Assembly: GCA_031835245.1 (NCBI GenBank)
Contig: JAVKOQ010000317.1
Coordinates: 1-59,808 of the forward strand
DNA length: 59,808 nt
Direction: 5' to 3'
DNA from: Balamuthia mandrillaris
Lineage: Eukaryota; Discosea; Longamoebia; Balamuthiidae
The notes beneath the pieces were generated by a model, which worked only from the letters and a program-made list of their open reading frames with translations, was not told where the DNA came from and did not search any database. The position numbers and the translations under genes were made by a program. Positions 1-11,093 of this stretch are shown piece by piece; positions within the stretch are counted from its first letter, which is position 1; every line of letters begins with the position of its first letter.

Positions 1-134
1 GGAACAGGGAGACAAGGAGATGGAAAAGGCATAAACAATAAGCACACATGTGTATTGCCGGCCCGTGCAAATATTACTGTGGTGGAACAAGAACACATTC
101 AAATCTTCCAGGTGTTGGTTTGCAAGAACCGCGC

Positions 135-3034
135 TCAGAAATCGGCAAAGCGCTTGAGATATCGCGCCGCCTCCTCGGAAGACCTCTTCAAAACGCTCTC
201 AAAGGCAGCGTGGTGAAAATCGAACTTGATGTGCAATTGGCCGTCTTCCAATGATGGATGTGCCAAGTGGCTGGTGGGGAGGGGCCTGTACGTGAACGAG
301 ATGCGGAGGGCTCTTCTGCTGCCAACGACAAACGTGTTTCGCAGCAGAATCTCCGCCTCCTTTCGATCCTTGTCGCTGCCCTGCACAACGCCCCCTTTCC
401 TCATGAAGATGGCCCACGGATCCGTGGTGAGATAATTGGCACGATAGAGGGTCGACAGACCGCGTGACGAGGATCTGATCTTCACGCCAGCGGTCAGCGG
501 GATTACGTGCGGTCCGCCGAAGCGTGCGTAAGAAGCGGTGTGCGGCAAGCAGGAGAGCAGGCCGAACAGGTCGGGTCCCATAGCCTGAGGAGGAAGAACG
601 AGCAGATCGGTGCGCCTCCTCTTCAGGAGGTCCGCCCACAGCCCACCCTCGGTGTCGTGTTGGAAGGACGTGGCTCGTAGCGTGTAGTGGTCCAAGAACG
701 TGCCCTTCTGTTCGGCAAAGAGCTCGTGGTCCGTCAGAGGCCGGCCATCTAGTTCCTTCGCCACAAAGCTCAACACAAGGGCGAGTAGCACCTCAGCGGC
801 GAGGCCTTTTTGCTCGCCGACTCTGCCATCATCCCCCCGATTTTGGTTCAATAGACCCACGACCTCTCGCGTCCATTCGGCAAGCAGGCGCTCGAAATCG
901 TAGCCTTTGTCCACTTCGAGGTACTGGTAGAGAGCATGGAGCATCAGCGGTTCCAGCGGACGGTACCTCGCTTTCGTTGCGTGTAGAGTCTCAAGGTGGA
1001 TGATGCCTGCACTCACGAGGTCGTGTTCTTTCGGCGCGTTCACATCCACATAGCCCTTCAGCGTCAGATCCTTCATGAATTGTTCGCGCTGTTCAATCGC
1101 TTCGCGCAGATGTGTGGTCACCGTTGTTTCCGGTCCTCGCACGTACTGATCGATATTTCTGCGAAAATCGTTAATGGCTATTTGTTCCGTCTCTTCCAAG
1201 GCTCTGCTCATAGGGTCATAAAAGAAAACAAAGGGGGTTTGGGGTTGAAAGGGAAGGAGGGGACAAATATGAATGAAGGCGTTATCGAATGAAATTGGAA
1301 ATTGGATGAAATATATACCGCATGAGCGCATTGTGTCCATACAGCGCTTGTCGTTGTTCGTGATGCTCTTTTCCCTGCCGCAACGTATGATACAGTTGGC
1401 CTTTGAAGACGGTGGTGAGCCGAGGCCTCCCCTGGAGGACGTACGCGATCGTGTCCAGCGTGGTCGGTGGCACATCGTCTAGTCGCAGATCCTCGCGCAA
1501 GTTCTTCAGCACGACGTCCGCGCTCCATGGCTCAAGAACGCGCGGCACCTCCGGGTCGGTGGTCGTCTTCACCCGTTTGAGCAGGTCCTTCGAGACGTCA
1601 GCCTCCACGTTGCTGAGCCGGAGCGCCGTGCCGCAGAAGATGGTTTTTGCATCGCTCTCGCGCGCGAGGCGGCAGGCCAAGGTGAAGGCGGACCCGGCGT
1701 CGATGAGAGACCCGCTGGTGGGATCGTATCGGGTTCGCGGGTTGTTAGGATGATTAGAAAATGGCACCAAGCCGGCGCCCCACTGCGTAAGAAGTCCGGC
1801 CTCATCCCACGCCTCGACGACTGGCTTCTTCCCAAGTTGTTTGATTTCTGTAAGGACGAGATTCTTCAAATGTTGCGAGGTGGACAGATCCTCCACTATG
1901 CGACGAAGAACGACGAACGCTTGTCTAACATCCGCTTGTCCCCCGTTTTCTAGGTATCGCAAGAACTGCCCTGGCTCTTTGAGCGCGCCATCTCTGAGCA
2001 GTCGCAGGAGTGTGTAGGCTTGCGCAAGTTGAAAGTTGAGCATCGCCAATTTAGTACGTCCCGCAAACTGCTCATAAGCCATTAAAGTATCGAACTTGGT
2101 AACAATTTTGTCGTCTTCAATGATATTGCCTATCTCCCGAGCATTCGAGCCGCAGTCATAGAAAAGGACCCAGCATTCGCCTCGCTGTGCCAGTTGGACG
2201 AGCAGGTGGGTCTTTCCCGCGCCAGAGAGCCCCAGGTTGATCACGATCTTCGTGCTAATGTTATTGAGAAGCGCCAATAGATTCTGCAGGGCGACTTTCC
2301 CAATCCCGCTGTCTGCGTACAGAAAGTTGAAGTTCTCGTACGGCTTCTCGGGATCGGCTTTGCTCGGCGTGACGACTGGCCAAGAGCGAAGGTACAGGGG
2401 GCCTAGCACCTTTTTTTGCTCCTCCTGAAAGGCAGAGATCATATAGGAGTGGTTAAAAAATGAAAGAGCGCCAGTTTAGTAGTTTGCGGTAAAAGTAGAA
2501 AGAATGTCGCTTACGGGGGGGGGGCTTGTTCCAGCGTGTGTATTCCTCTGCCACGCGCGGCAACTTGAACACTACCCCATGTGCTGAAAACAGTCGGCCA
2601 AGATCTTCCAACGTTTGTGGGTCTACGCAAGGGAAGGACGATGAAACATGCGTTGGTAACCCATTTTTTTTTCAATTCAAGAACCTCCGTACAAACCTTT
2701 TGCAGCAAACCTCAAGGGTTGAAGGGCATTAAAGAGGACACCCCCTTGCAAGTTCCCAAATTCTTTTTGTAAATCATCTTTGGTAAGTTGAGACACATGC
2801 TTGCCATTCAGCTGCACAAATGCAGGAGCAAAGCGAGCCAAGCCTTCCTGTTGTAACCACGACTGAATCTCTTGCGCAGACCATTCTTCGAGAGGTTTTT
2901 TGGCTGGAATATTTTAAGGCGAGTGTAGAAGTCACAGTAAGCATGTTTCGAGAATAGACCCGGGAAACACAAACAAAAATACTTGCCTTCGACCTTAGGG
3001 CCATTGTCATTTTGACCAATGTTTGTAGAAACAT
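135..3034 (-). CDS. SAM domain + P-loop NTPase + nuclease-like C-terminus (Crinkler/RHS-like)
   Basis: Five exons: 3034-2983, 2903-2697, 2622-2515, 2424-1319, 1203-135 (about 846 aa). Exon 2 encodes a SAM domain (EEWSAQEIQSWL ... LTKDDLQKEF). Exon 4 carries a Walker A motif, GLSGAGKTH, followed by a hydrophobic strand and a late CGTALRL element. Exon 5 has a GPDLFGLL ... VKI segment that resembles the PD-(D/E)XK nuclease of Crinkler-type proteins; that assignment is inference from pattern. STAND-like or Crinkler/RHS NTPases are known to join an NTPase to a nuclease, and a SAM head would be a partner-binding module. Exons 3 and 4 do not join in frame because of a run of ten C on the sense strand (2515-2524). 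All other junctions are in phase. An in-frame ATG also exists at 3010. Confidence 0.6.
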
Positions 3035-3305
3035 AGAACTGGCGTTGTAGATGGAGGGAGAAAAGTGTCTGCTGTCGCTGGTTGTTGACGCAGGGCACTG
3101 ATCGTAAAACTAATTGACCTAGCAGTGAGAGAAAGGGAAGACAAAACATTGCTAATGAGTCTACCTTTGGCAGGGGAAGATGAGAGAACACCCAACGATC
3201 TGGAAAAAGTGGCGCGCGGTGATGCCAAAGAGCAGCGAGGTGCGGTGAAAGAAGAAGCGAGGGACAAAAGACGTGGGTGTTGCATTTGCCACAGGCTGGG
3301 TTGTT

Positions 3306-3530
3306 TCAGGACACAAACCTTTTTCCGAATGCCTGTCTTCTCTGGCTCCAGAGATTTCCATCCCCTAACCAGCCGAATGGATACCCTATGGGTACTTTTT
3401 GTTGGCGCGGCTGAGTTGCTTGGTCGGCCGATCTAGACCGGTTATTGAAGAGCGCGTCCATGGTTATTTTGTTAACGGCGTTGGTTGGTGTGAAAAACTC
3501 GGAAGGAGGGAGGGGAGGAAAGAAAAGCAA
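3306..3530 (-). CDS. possible exon or small hypothetical protein
   Basis: An open frame with a hydrophilic, basic, plausible amino-acid mix (MDALFNNRSRSADQATQPRQ from an internal ATG near 3460, then GYPFGWLGDGNLWSQRR). It lies just 3' of the RRM gene on the same strand and could be its last exon or a separate short gene. I found no good splice pair linking the two, and I recognise no domain. Confidence 0.25.
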   Translation of the reverse strand: MLFFPPLPPSEFFTPTNAVNKITMDALFNNRSRSADQATQPRQQKVPIGYPFGWLGDGNLWSQRRQAFGKRFVS

Positions 3531-3554
3531 AGAGAGAAGAAAGAGTGGGGATGG

Positions 3555-4199
3555 TCATAGTGAGAAATCCATTCTGGACCCTCGTTGGCATTCTTGCTGA
3601 TGACTGAAGACAATCTTCACCCCGTTGAAATCCACTTCGTTCAAGGCGGCAATGGCCCGCTGCGCCTCCTCCGCGTTGGCAAAGGACACGTTCGCTTCGG
3701 AGGGTTGCCCCTCGCCGCCGCCAGACATGCCATAGCAGCCAACACGGCCAAAAGGTTTGGTGAGCTTCTCCAGGTCCTCCATGCTGCCGTTGAAGTTCTT
3801 GATGAGGATGTCTCCGTTGGGCTGCCGCCAGATGGGGTGGTTGGTCAGCGGGCAGCTGGGCACCCGCTTATGGCTCACCCACTTGAAGGCTCCCGTGTCT
3901 TGCTCCGCGACGGCAGAGACCCAGAAGGCCTTGGCCTCGGAGTCTTTTCCAGCGGGTGCCAAACCCATGGACTGCCCGGACTTGTACTTGATGAGGACTA
4001 AATATTGCAAGTGTTGGGTGCCTACGCGTTTGTGATGTTTGTGGCGAGGGGGCGGTTGTGGTTGGGTTTGGTGACTGCGAAGGCACCATTCTGCCCGCTG
4101 CTGAATGAAAACCTGTGGTGGCCATTGTTTTTGTTGCAAGTGACTCTTATAGCCCTTTTTGGAAAACATTTGAGAGAATGGCTCTTTTACCTCTTCCAT
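3555..4199 (-). CDS. RRM-type RNA-binding protein
   Basis: Read as one 214-aa open frame. The C-terminal half is an RNA recognition motif: RNP2-like GDILIKNFN at about residue 125, then a helix (MEDLEKLTKPFG), an RNP1-position strand ANVSFANAEEA, and a closing helix and strand (AQRAIAALN ... VKIVFSH). RNP1 lacks the usual aromatic pair, so RNA affinity may be weak. The N-terminus is rich in Q, P, H and K. A hidden intron in the N-terminal half is possible but no junction keeps frame. The start (4199) faces the HTATIP2-like gene across a 112-bp divergent intergenic stretch with a GTCGAC motif. Confidence 0.6.
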   Translation of the reverse strand: MEEVKEPFSQMFSKKGYKSHLQQKQWPPQVFIQQRAEWCLRSHQTQPQPPPRHKHHKRVGTQHLQYLVLIKYKSGQSMGLAPAGKDSEAKAFWVSAVAEQDTGAFKWVSHKRVPSCPLTNHPIWRQPNGDILIKNFNGSMEDLEKLTKPFGRVGCYGMSGGGEGQPSEANVSFANAEEAQRAIAALNEVDFNGVKIVFSHQQECQRGSRMDFSL

Positions 4200-4277
4200 G
4201 CACCGACAAGGAGCGCCTTGCTGTGATAAAAAACTATATTGTTTGTTATATTACATTGGCACGCTAAGAATTTTTCG

Positions 4278-4283
4278 GTCGAC
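4278..4283. promoter_or_regulatory. GTCGAC motif in divergent promoter
   Basis: The palindrome GTCGAC in the 112-bp spacer between the RRM gene start (4199, minus) and the oxidoreductase start (4312, plus), 29 bp before the latter ATG. On the minus strand it reads GGTGTCGACCG, matching the GTGTCGAC core found upstream of other genes here. Confidence 0.4.
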
Positions 4284-4311
4284 ACCCAACCGAAATCAAA
4301 AGAAGCACAAG

Positions 4312-5184
4312 ATGGGAGAAGCGGAGGGGAGGGGATGGAAGGCTATCGTGCTGGGAGGTACGGGAGCCATTGGTCATGTACGTTTGGTTCTTTGTACAAG
4401 AAACGAGAAAACTTACGAGATTGTATTTTGATTGCAAAGTGGGTAGTGACTGAACTCATCAAGCTGGATGAATTTACCAAGGTGACTCTCATCAGTCGAA
4501 GACACGCTGACTTTATCGACAACCTGCGTAGCGTACCCTACGGACCACATTTCTCTTTTGTTGTTCTTTTGTTCCCTGACCTCCGCTTTTTCAGCCAACA
4601 AGGAGAAAGTGAAGGAGGTCATTCTGTCCTCTCTCGATGAGATGGAGAACAACGCGGATGCTTTCACCGACGAGGACTACGACGTTGCCTTTTGTTGCCT
4701 GGGCACCACTCGCAAGGACGCAGGCTCCGCTGCTGCCTTTCGCAAAGTCGATCTCGACAGTGTTCTCTCCTTTGCTCGTTTGTGCCTGCTCGACAAAAAA
4801 ACAGCAGCAGACGAGGAAGAGAAGACCAAGAGAGAGCCCGATTTTCATGTGGTCTCCTCGGCAGGAGCCAACCCTAAGAGCTGGTTTCTCTACATGAGGA
4901 CCAAAGGAGAGATGGAGGAGGGAGTCAAGGCCATGCCCTTCCGAAGAACGGTCATCTATCGCCCGGGTTTGTTGGGCCGAGAGGACAGAGCCAGAACCAA
5001 CGAGAAGCTCTTTGGATGGATCGTCAAAGCGATCCCGGTGCAAACGGTTGGTCGTGCGATGGTGCATCACGCCTTGGAGTTGCTTACTCAGAAGAAAGGA
5101 GAGGAAGCGAAGAAGCAGAGTGAAGTGTGGGGCAATGCAGATATTTATCGTTTCATGAAGAACGTTCCATCTTCTTCTCTTTAA
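4312..5184 (+). CDS. HTATIP2: HTATIP2/TIP30-type NAD(P)-binding oxidoreductase
   Basis: Three exons: 4312-4377, 4440-4527, 4595-5184 (247 aa, all in phase). The N-terminus has the Rossmann loop VLGGTGAIG. Later come the family signatures AFCCLGTTRKDAG, a catalytic-region HVVSSAGANPKSWFLYMRTKGEME (the Y..TKGE stretch contains the SDR Tyr and Lys) and VIYRPGLLGR. HTATIP2 (TIP30/CC3) proteins are small atypical SDRs that bind NADPH; in animals they act at importins and in transcription control. Length matches the family. The symbol reflects family and not proven orthology. Confidence 0.85.
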
Positions 5185-5196
5185 ATAACAATGGCA

Positions 5197-6505
5197 TTAA
5201 GAAGAAGACGAAGAAGCGATTTCAGAAAAGAGGTTGTAACAAAGCCATAAGCCGCGTGGCACGTGGAAACAGCCCTTCCATTTGCCTCCTTTCAGCTCTA
5301 ACAACCTTTCTCCTTTTTTCCATAACAAATGAATAAGGAACAAGCCAAAAGAGAAGCAACAGAACATACCTCTTCTGTTGAGATAACCAAACCACTCGCC
5401 TTTATGTTCGGCATCGGTAAAACGAGGCCAGCTGTAGTCATGAACGCGACGATACCACTCCATAAACTCATCGCGACGAGTCAGGAGATAGGCCTGGGAG
5501 AGGGCGATCAGAGTTTCTATGTGGACCCACCATAGCTTTTGGTCCCATTCTAGTTGCTGTGGGGGTTTTCCTTCTGTTGTGTTAAAGTGGTATCTGTGTT
5601 AACAGTTGGACGGAGATGACGAAGAACAATAACAACCGAACAAGAACAAGAACAAGAAAGAAGAATGGAAGCACACAAACAAGAAAGTAAGAAAAGGTAC
5701 GTACTAAGATCCATGAAATAAAAGATGCCACCATACTCCTTATCCCACCCAAAGTCTAAAGTCTTGAGCATCAAGTCGGCTGCCCTCTCAATGACCTTCT
5801 CTTGATTTCCCGCTTTTCTTGCTGCCGCCATTATAAACCACAAACACTTTTGTTTTGAAAGAAACATGGGTAGTTAAAAACAGAACAAATGTTTAGCAAA
5901 GAAAAAGAAGAAGAAGAAGAAGAAGAAGAAGAAGAACAAAAAGGAGAAGGAGAAGGAGAAGGAGAAGAAGAAGAAGAACAAGAAGAATAAGAAGGGGACA
6001 GCAAACCTCAATGCTATGTCCAGGATTGATTAGCCGTCCTTCAAAAGTGTCCATGTCTCCTTTCTTCTCACTTACATTTTCATGCAACAATCCACATTCC
6101 CCATCCACAAAAGTGTCCAACAACTCATCCAAACTCTCTCCCACTTTTTCATGTGCTAAGCTAATCATCTTTTGAAACTGTTCTCCTTCTCCCTCTTCAT
6201 TTTGAGCGAGGCTCTCTATTTCCAACAGCTCCATGCACAGGTTCAGTTCGATCATTGGGAAGGAGAGAGAACGGAAGGAACGAGTGGAGCTGATGGTTTT
6301 GTTCCAGTGACCTTTTGGGTCTTGTTTGCGGCGTTGGATGTTCCAGAAAGTGGAGGTGGTCAAATGGAGAGCCCATTGTTCGCCGGAGGCTTTAAAGTAC
6401 TGAGCGAATGCCATGCAAGCAAAAAAGTCGCTGTATTTGTTATAAAGATATTGTTTTTGAAATGAAAAGAAAAGAAAGTAAGAAAAGAGAAGAGCAACAG
6501 AGAGG

Positions 6506-6550
<45 letters not shown>

Positions 6551-7444
6551 ATGAAGCAAACAAAAAGCACGTGGAGAGAAGAGAGTGCGAGAGAGTGAGA
6601 GAAGAATGAAAGAAGAGACACGGAGATGGCTAAAGAAATAAACAAACCTAAAAATGTTGTAAGGATGGATGATGGGCTGACCTTGGCGAGTGAGAGAGAA
6701 ATAGAAGTTGCCGTCTTCGTCTTTTCCATGTTTACGCAGAAAGTCTGCTCCTTGGCTTTACAAACAACAATTAAACAACAATCGAGTTACCAAAAAAAAA
6801 ATTAAATAAACAACGAAACCTAAAAACTAAAACAAGAAAAACACATAACAAAAACCAAAATAAGAAAACAAAACATAAAGAGACGTTACGAAAACAAAAA
6901 ATAATACAAGAAAAAAAGCATTACACAAGCATTACACTTTAAGACCAAACTGAACTTCAATTCGAACAAATAAACAAATAAAAACAGAAACCACACACGC
7001 AAAAAATAAACAACAAAAATACAACAAAAATAAAAAATAAACAAAAAATAAAAAATAAACAAAAAATAAAATAAAACAAACCGAGCGATATCGAGCCATT
7101 GCTGCTTAGTGGCAGCGGAAACAAACTCCTTCTCTTTCTCCACGTCCACGTTGTTGTAGAGTTTGGAGTACATCCACACTTGCCTGGCTTGCAGCCACAA
7201 AAACTATTTTTTTTTTTTTTTTGTTGGTCTTAGGTTTGTTTTAAAAACTGAATAACTTTAAACCGATAAAACTGAAACAAACTTTATCGGTGTCGAAAAC
7301 GTTGCCGGTGCGGTCAAGGCAGGTGAAATAGCCTCCGAACTCATCGTCGAGAGAGTGGCCCGTCCAAAAGGGGATCACCTCCTCGAACAGGGCTTGCCTG
7401 TACTGGTGGGCATATTCCTTGGCCTCCGTTATGCCGCATGCCAT
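5197..7444 (-). CDS. RENBP: N-acylglucosamine 2-epimerase (renin-binding protein family)
   Basis: Seven exons: 7444-7283, 7203-7082, 6755-6648, 6430-6007, 5846-5705, 5549-5370, 5312-5197 (417 aa, all in phase). Family landmarks in order: [94 protein letters not shown], and [10 protein letters not shown]. The enzyme interconverts GlcNAc and ManNAc with an (alpha/alpha)6 barrel; length matches mammalian RnBP. Introns carry GAA and GA tracts (CT/TTC on the sense strand). It ends 12 bp from the stop of the convergent oxidoreductase gene. Confidence 0.93.
5905..5995. repeat. GAA/GGAGAA tracts in an epimerase intron
   Basis: Runs of GAA and GGAGAA in the intron between exons 4 and 5 of the minus-strand epimerase. 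They are pyrimidine (TTC) on the transcribed strand. The adjacent intron at 6431-6647 holds a GA run near 6509-6540. Confidence 0.9.
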
Positions 7445-7749
7445 TTCCGTTTTTTTGTTCTTTTTTTGTATTATTTTTATTTTTTGTTTTTTTTTTCGTT
7501 GACATACGTAGACTGGATGTTTGATTTCCGATTGTATGTTTGAAAAAATCCTTTCAGATCAATCTTACTGTGACCGCTGAGATTTAGGTCAGATTGAGAA
7601 ATAAAACAGCACATCTTATGTTCAAAAGTCGACAAAATTCCATGATGTCGACAAATATTCAGAAGAGGCCAAACTGTGAAGCATTGTTGCAAGATTTGTG
7701 GTCTTTGTCGACAAAAATCAAGAAGCGAACCGAAAAGAAAGAAAGAGAG
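7445..7749. promoter_or_regulatory. divergent promoter with three GTCGAC motifs
   Basis: 305-bp spacer between the epimerase start (7444, minus) and the small basic gene (7750, plus). It holds GTCGAC at 7628, 7647 and 7707, each followed by A-rich sequence (GTCGACAAAATT, GTCGACAAATAT, GTCGACAAAAAT), 119, 100 and 40 bp before the plus-strand ATG. The rest is T-rich with no coding signal. Confidence 0.45.
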
Positions 7750-8326
7750 ATGTCGCTGACCAGCTCGCTCCGGGCGGCGCAGCTGTTGCGCGGCAGCTCC
7801 TTTGGCCTTCGAACCGTCAGCGTTGGATCAAGCTCGCAGCTATGGGAGCGAGCTGCAAAGAAAGGAGGTGGCCGAAAAAAAGGTTTCTTCTCTTCAGCGA
7901 ACAATTCTTTTTTTTTTGTGATTCGGTTTCTCATCTTTTTTTTTTTGGCTTTCTTCGCGCGTGTGTTGTTAATGTGGTTTACTTGTTTTTTTTCTGAAAC
8001 GCAGAGGTAACCCCCAGCACGATAGACGAGCTTTATGATATGTACGGCATCCCCATGCCCACCGAACAAGACATCCCGCAGTGGCTCATTGATTGGCGTA
8101 CTTTTTTTTTAATAACTCCCCTTTTGTCTCTTTCTTGTTTTCTCTGCTCTTTTGCTTTCTCATGCTCTGTCTGTTTTTTCCCTTTCAACTACTTTTATAT
8201 TCCTCTCTTCACTCTTTTCTCTCCTCCCTTCACTCTGCTCTCTTTCTTTGCTTTATCTCTTATCCTTTTCTCTCTCTCTCTCTCTCTCTCTCCTCTTCTC
8301 TCGTCGTTGCTTTTCGTTATTCTCCG

Positions 8327-8373
<47 letters not shown>

Positions 8374-8518
8374 CGCAACAGAAAAGAACCCACCAAAGAA
8401 ATGGTGGGAGTTACCTCCGACCGACAAGAAATGGACCAAGGGCGTACGACGAGAGGGCATCAAAGCAGAGAACGGACTCAGATATTACAAACTCAAAGTT
8501 TCAAAGTGGCGCATGTAG
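7750..8518 (+). CDS. small basic, probably mitochondrial, protein (possible mitoribosomal subunit)
   Basis: Three exons: 7750-7882, 8005-8097, 8382-8518 (120 aa, in phase). The N-terminus (MSLTSSLRAAQLLRGSSFGL) is Arg/Ser/Leu-rich without acids, like a mitochondrial presequence. The core has DELYDMYGIPMPTEQDIPQW and the tail is strongly basic (KKWWELPP, GIKAENGLRYYKLKVSKW). A mitochondrial ribosomal protein, perhaps mL54-like from the IPQWL stretch, is a guess; I do not firmly recognise the family. Intron 2 is dominated by CT repeats. Confidence 0.6.
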
Positions 8519-8565
8519 AGAGAGGAGAATGAAAGAGAAGAAAGAAAGAGCTTTGTGTCAACAGG

Positions 8566-9896
8566 TCAGTCATTTGTTCTGCCTTCTGAATGATGATTCA
8601 CAAACACAACAATATTATCCAACTGCCTCCGCTTCTGCTTTTCCATCGATGTTTCTGCTTTCGTTTCTGTCCTCTCTTCGTTCTCTTCACTTTCTTTCAC
8701 AACTTGCTTTCCTTTATCTTCTCTATCTACATCCTCTTTCCGATCTTCTTGCTCTTCCTCTTCTTGTTCCGTTGCAAAGAAACGGAGCACATCAACCACT
8801 CTATACCGAAGGCTGAAGTGAATGAGTACAAAAGTGACGGAGGGATGTTCTCTCACGATCGGCTTCAAGGACCTCCAATGAATGTGCCCATCTCTCTCCG
8901 CTCTCTCTTCCAAACGCTCCGATGCCTCCCCGTAGAGAAACGTGCATTCGGTGATGATGACAGGGTAGTCAAAGAGGAAGGCGTTCTCGGGTCGGAGGTA
9001 GGGTGCCACGCTGGTGTCCCCCATGTAGACGAACAATGGTTTCCGATACTCTTCGGACAGTTCATTTCCTTCTCTGCGAAGCCGCGCGAGTTCTTTCCCT
9101 GTATTAAAACAAGGTAAGGTTATTACAGGGTTTGTGCAATGAAAGAGGAAGAAATAAAAAGAAACGAACCGGGTAAACCACGATACTCCTCTTTGAGGCA
9201 TGTCCTTCGCTCGGAAAAGCAGTAACCAACGCAAGGCACGGCATGATCGCAGGCCACCACCCTGGCCTCATACTGGTCCCCTTTGCCAAAGCGAAGAACA
9301 TCCCCCGGCTTCACGCCCACGATTCTGTGCTCCGACCGCCAACCCGCCGGCTGCCTCTCCGAGCATCTGTTCAGGGCCTCCTCCGCCTGGAGGTAGGCCT
9401 CGGCCAGGGGCACCACCTCCTCGGGGCAGAAGAGCGTCATGCCGCCCTCCCTCTTGCACACCCAGGGAATGTCCTTGGCGTGGTCAATGTGGCTGTGGGT
9501 GAGGAACACCCACTCCGGCTGCCTGCCCCGCAGCAGCCCTGCGTCCAGCCCTATCTTCATTTCCGGCACATGGAAGAAGGTCCTGTCCGCTGCTCTCGAA
9601 TAGCCTTTGTTTTGTTCAACACAACGCAACAACAAATGATCAGAAAGGAAGCAAGGTAACATAGAACAGAAGGAAACAACACAACGAACATGACAAAGAA
9701 GACAAAGAAGGAGAACAAGTTAGAAAAACGAGAGGAGGGAAGAAAATGATTGGAAGGAGAGAGGAGAGAAGAGAGAGAGGAGAGAACAGCGAGATGGGAT
9801 AGATGCATTACCGGTGAGAGTTAATGCATGGTTTGGAAACTTCCACGTCCGCCACTCACGGTCCGGATTAGTTTTCTTGGGCGCGGCCACCTTCAT
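8566..9896 (-). CDS. metallo-beta-lactamase-fold hydrolase (RNase Z-like)
   Basis: Three exons: 9896-9812, 9604-9170, 9098-8566 (350 aa, in phase). The zinc motif is THSHIDHA (HxHxDH) at about residue 75, after a Gly-Asp-type strand (KIGLDAGLL). A second ligand region is VVACDHAVPCVGY and a third VYMGDTSVAP; the C-terminal part has IITECTFLYGE and FVLIHFSLRYR. These spacings fit the tRNase Z/ELAC-related branch of MBL hydrolases, which cut tRNA 3' trailers. The usual ELAC exosite arm is not evident, so the substrate is uncertain. The C-terminus is an acidic/Lys-rich tail. Converges on the small basic gene with 47 bp between stops. Confidence 0.75.
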
Positions 9897-10210
9897 TGTT
9901 CGTTCGTTCCTTTTCGTTGTTAGCGTTATTTTTTTTTTTAAAAAAAAAAACAAGACAAACAAAGAAGAAGAACGAACCGGCTTTTTCTTTTCTTTCTTTC
10001 TTTCACTTTTCCATTTCTGTTTTTTTTCTTTCAAACTTATTGAGATCATAATGGACAAAACTTTTGAAATCGGATTGGTTGGTATTTATTGACGACATGT
10101 CGACGTTTAACTCTGCGTAGTGCACAAAATGTCAAGCGATTGAGGACAAGTAGACCTTAATTTAAGAAAGGAAGAAAGAAAGAGACAAGAAAGAAAGAAA
10201 GCGAAAGAGG
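9897..10210. promoter_or_regulatory. divergent promoter with GACGACATGTCGAC element
   Basis: 314-bp spacer between the MBL gene (start 9896, minus) and the nucleotidase (ATG 10211). At 10091-10104 the sequence GACGACATGTCGAC fuses the two recurrent upstream motifs of this window. The last 50 bp before the ATG are almost pure purine (GAAAGAAAG type). Confidence 0.4.
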
Positions 10211-11058
10211 ATGAAGAACGGAACCAGTAAATCCTATTCTTGTCGGTTAACCTTGTTGACACTCAACGGTACTCTTTTTTTCCTCCTCTCTCTTTTTTTG
10301 TTTTAAAAAATTAATACATTAATGATTTATTTTTTTTTTGTACACAAAAAAACAGATGTGTATGAGATAGAACCTGATCCAAGAGGAGTAGGAGGGTTCG
10401 CTCCGCTCGGCACGTTGCTGGCCAAAGAGAGAGAAAGAGCCAAGAGACGGGGGTCCATCCCTCTCTCCTTCATCTGCGGCGACTTCCTCTCGGCCTCCCG
10501 GTTGGGCGAGGCTTACAAGGGAGCCCACATGATCGACTTCTTGAACCGCCTGGGATTTGACTATGCCGTCTTTGGCAACCACGAGTTTGACTTTGGTAAT
10601 CAGGTTTGTAGGCAACGCATCAAAGGTACGTTACTTGTTTTGTGTATGGCCTGTCTTCTCTTCTTCTTCTTCTTGTTCTTGTTCTTGTTCTTCTTCTTGT
10701 TCTTGTTCTTGTTCTTGTTCTTGTTCTTGTTCTTGTTCTTGTTCTTGTTCTTGTTCTTCTTCTTCTTCTTCTTCTTCTTCTTTCTTCTTGTTCTTCTTCT
10801 GCGTTCTTCTCCTTCTTGTTGTTCTTGTTCTTCTTCTTCTTCTTCTTCTTCTTGTTCTTCTTCTTTTTCTTCTTCTTCTCTCCTCTCCTCTCCAATGCTC
10901 CCCTCTTTATTCACTATTCTCCGTCTGGTTGCTTTTGCCTTCTTCATGAAACTATGCAGAGTCCAAGTTTACATGGCTAGGAAGTAATGTACTCGAATTG
11001 GACGGCAGTGCCTTTGGCGGTAAGCCTGCTCTTTCTTTTGTCTTTCTCAAGTGTCCTC

Positions 11059-11093
<35 letters not shown>

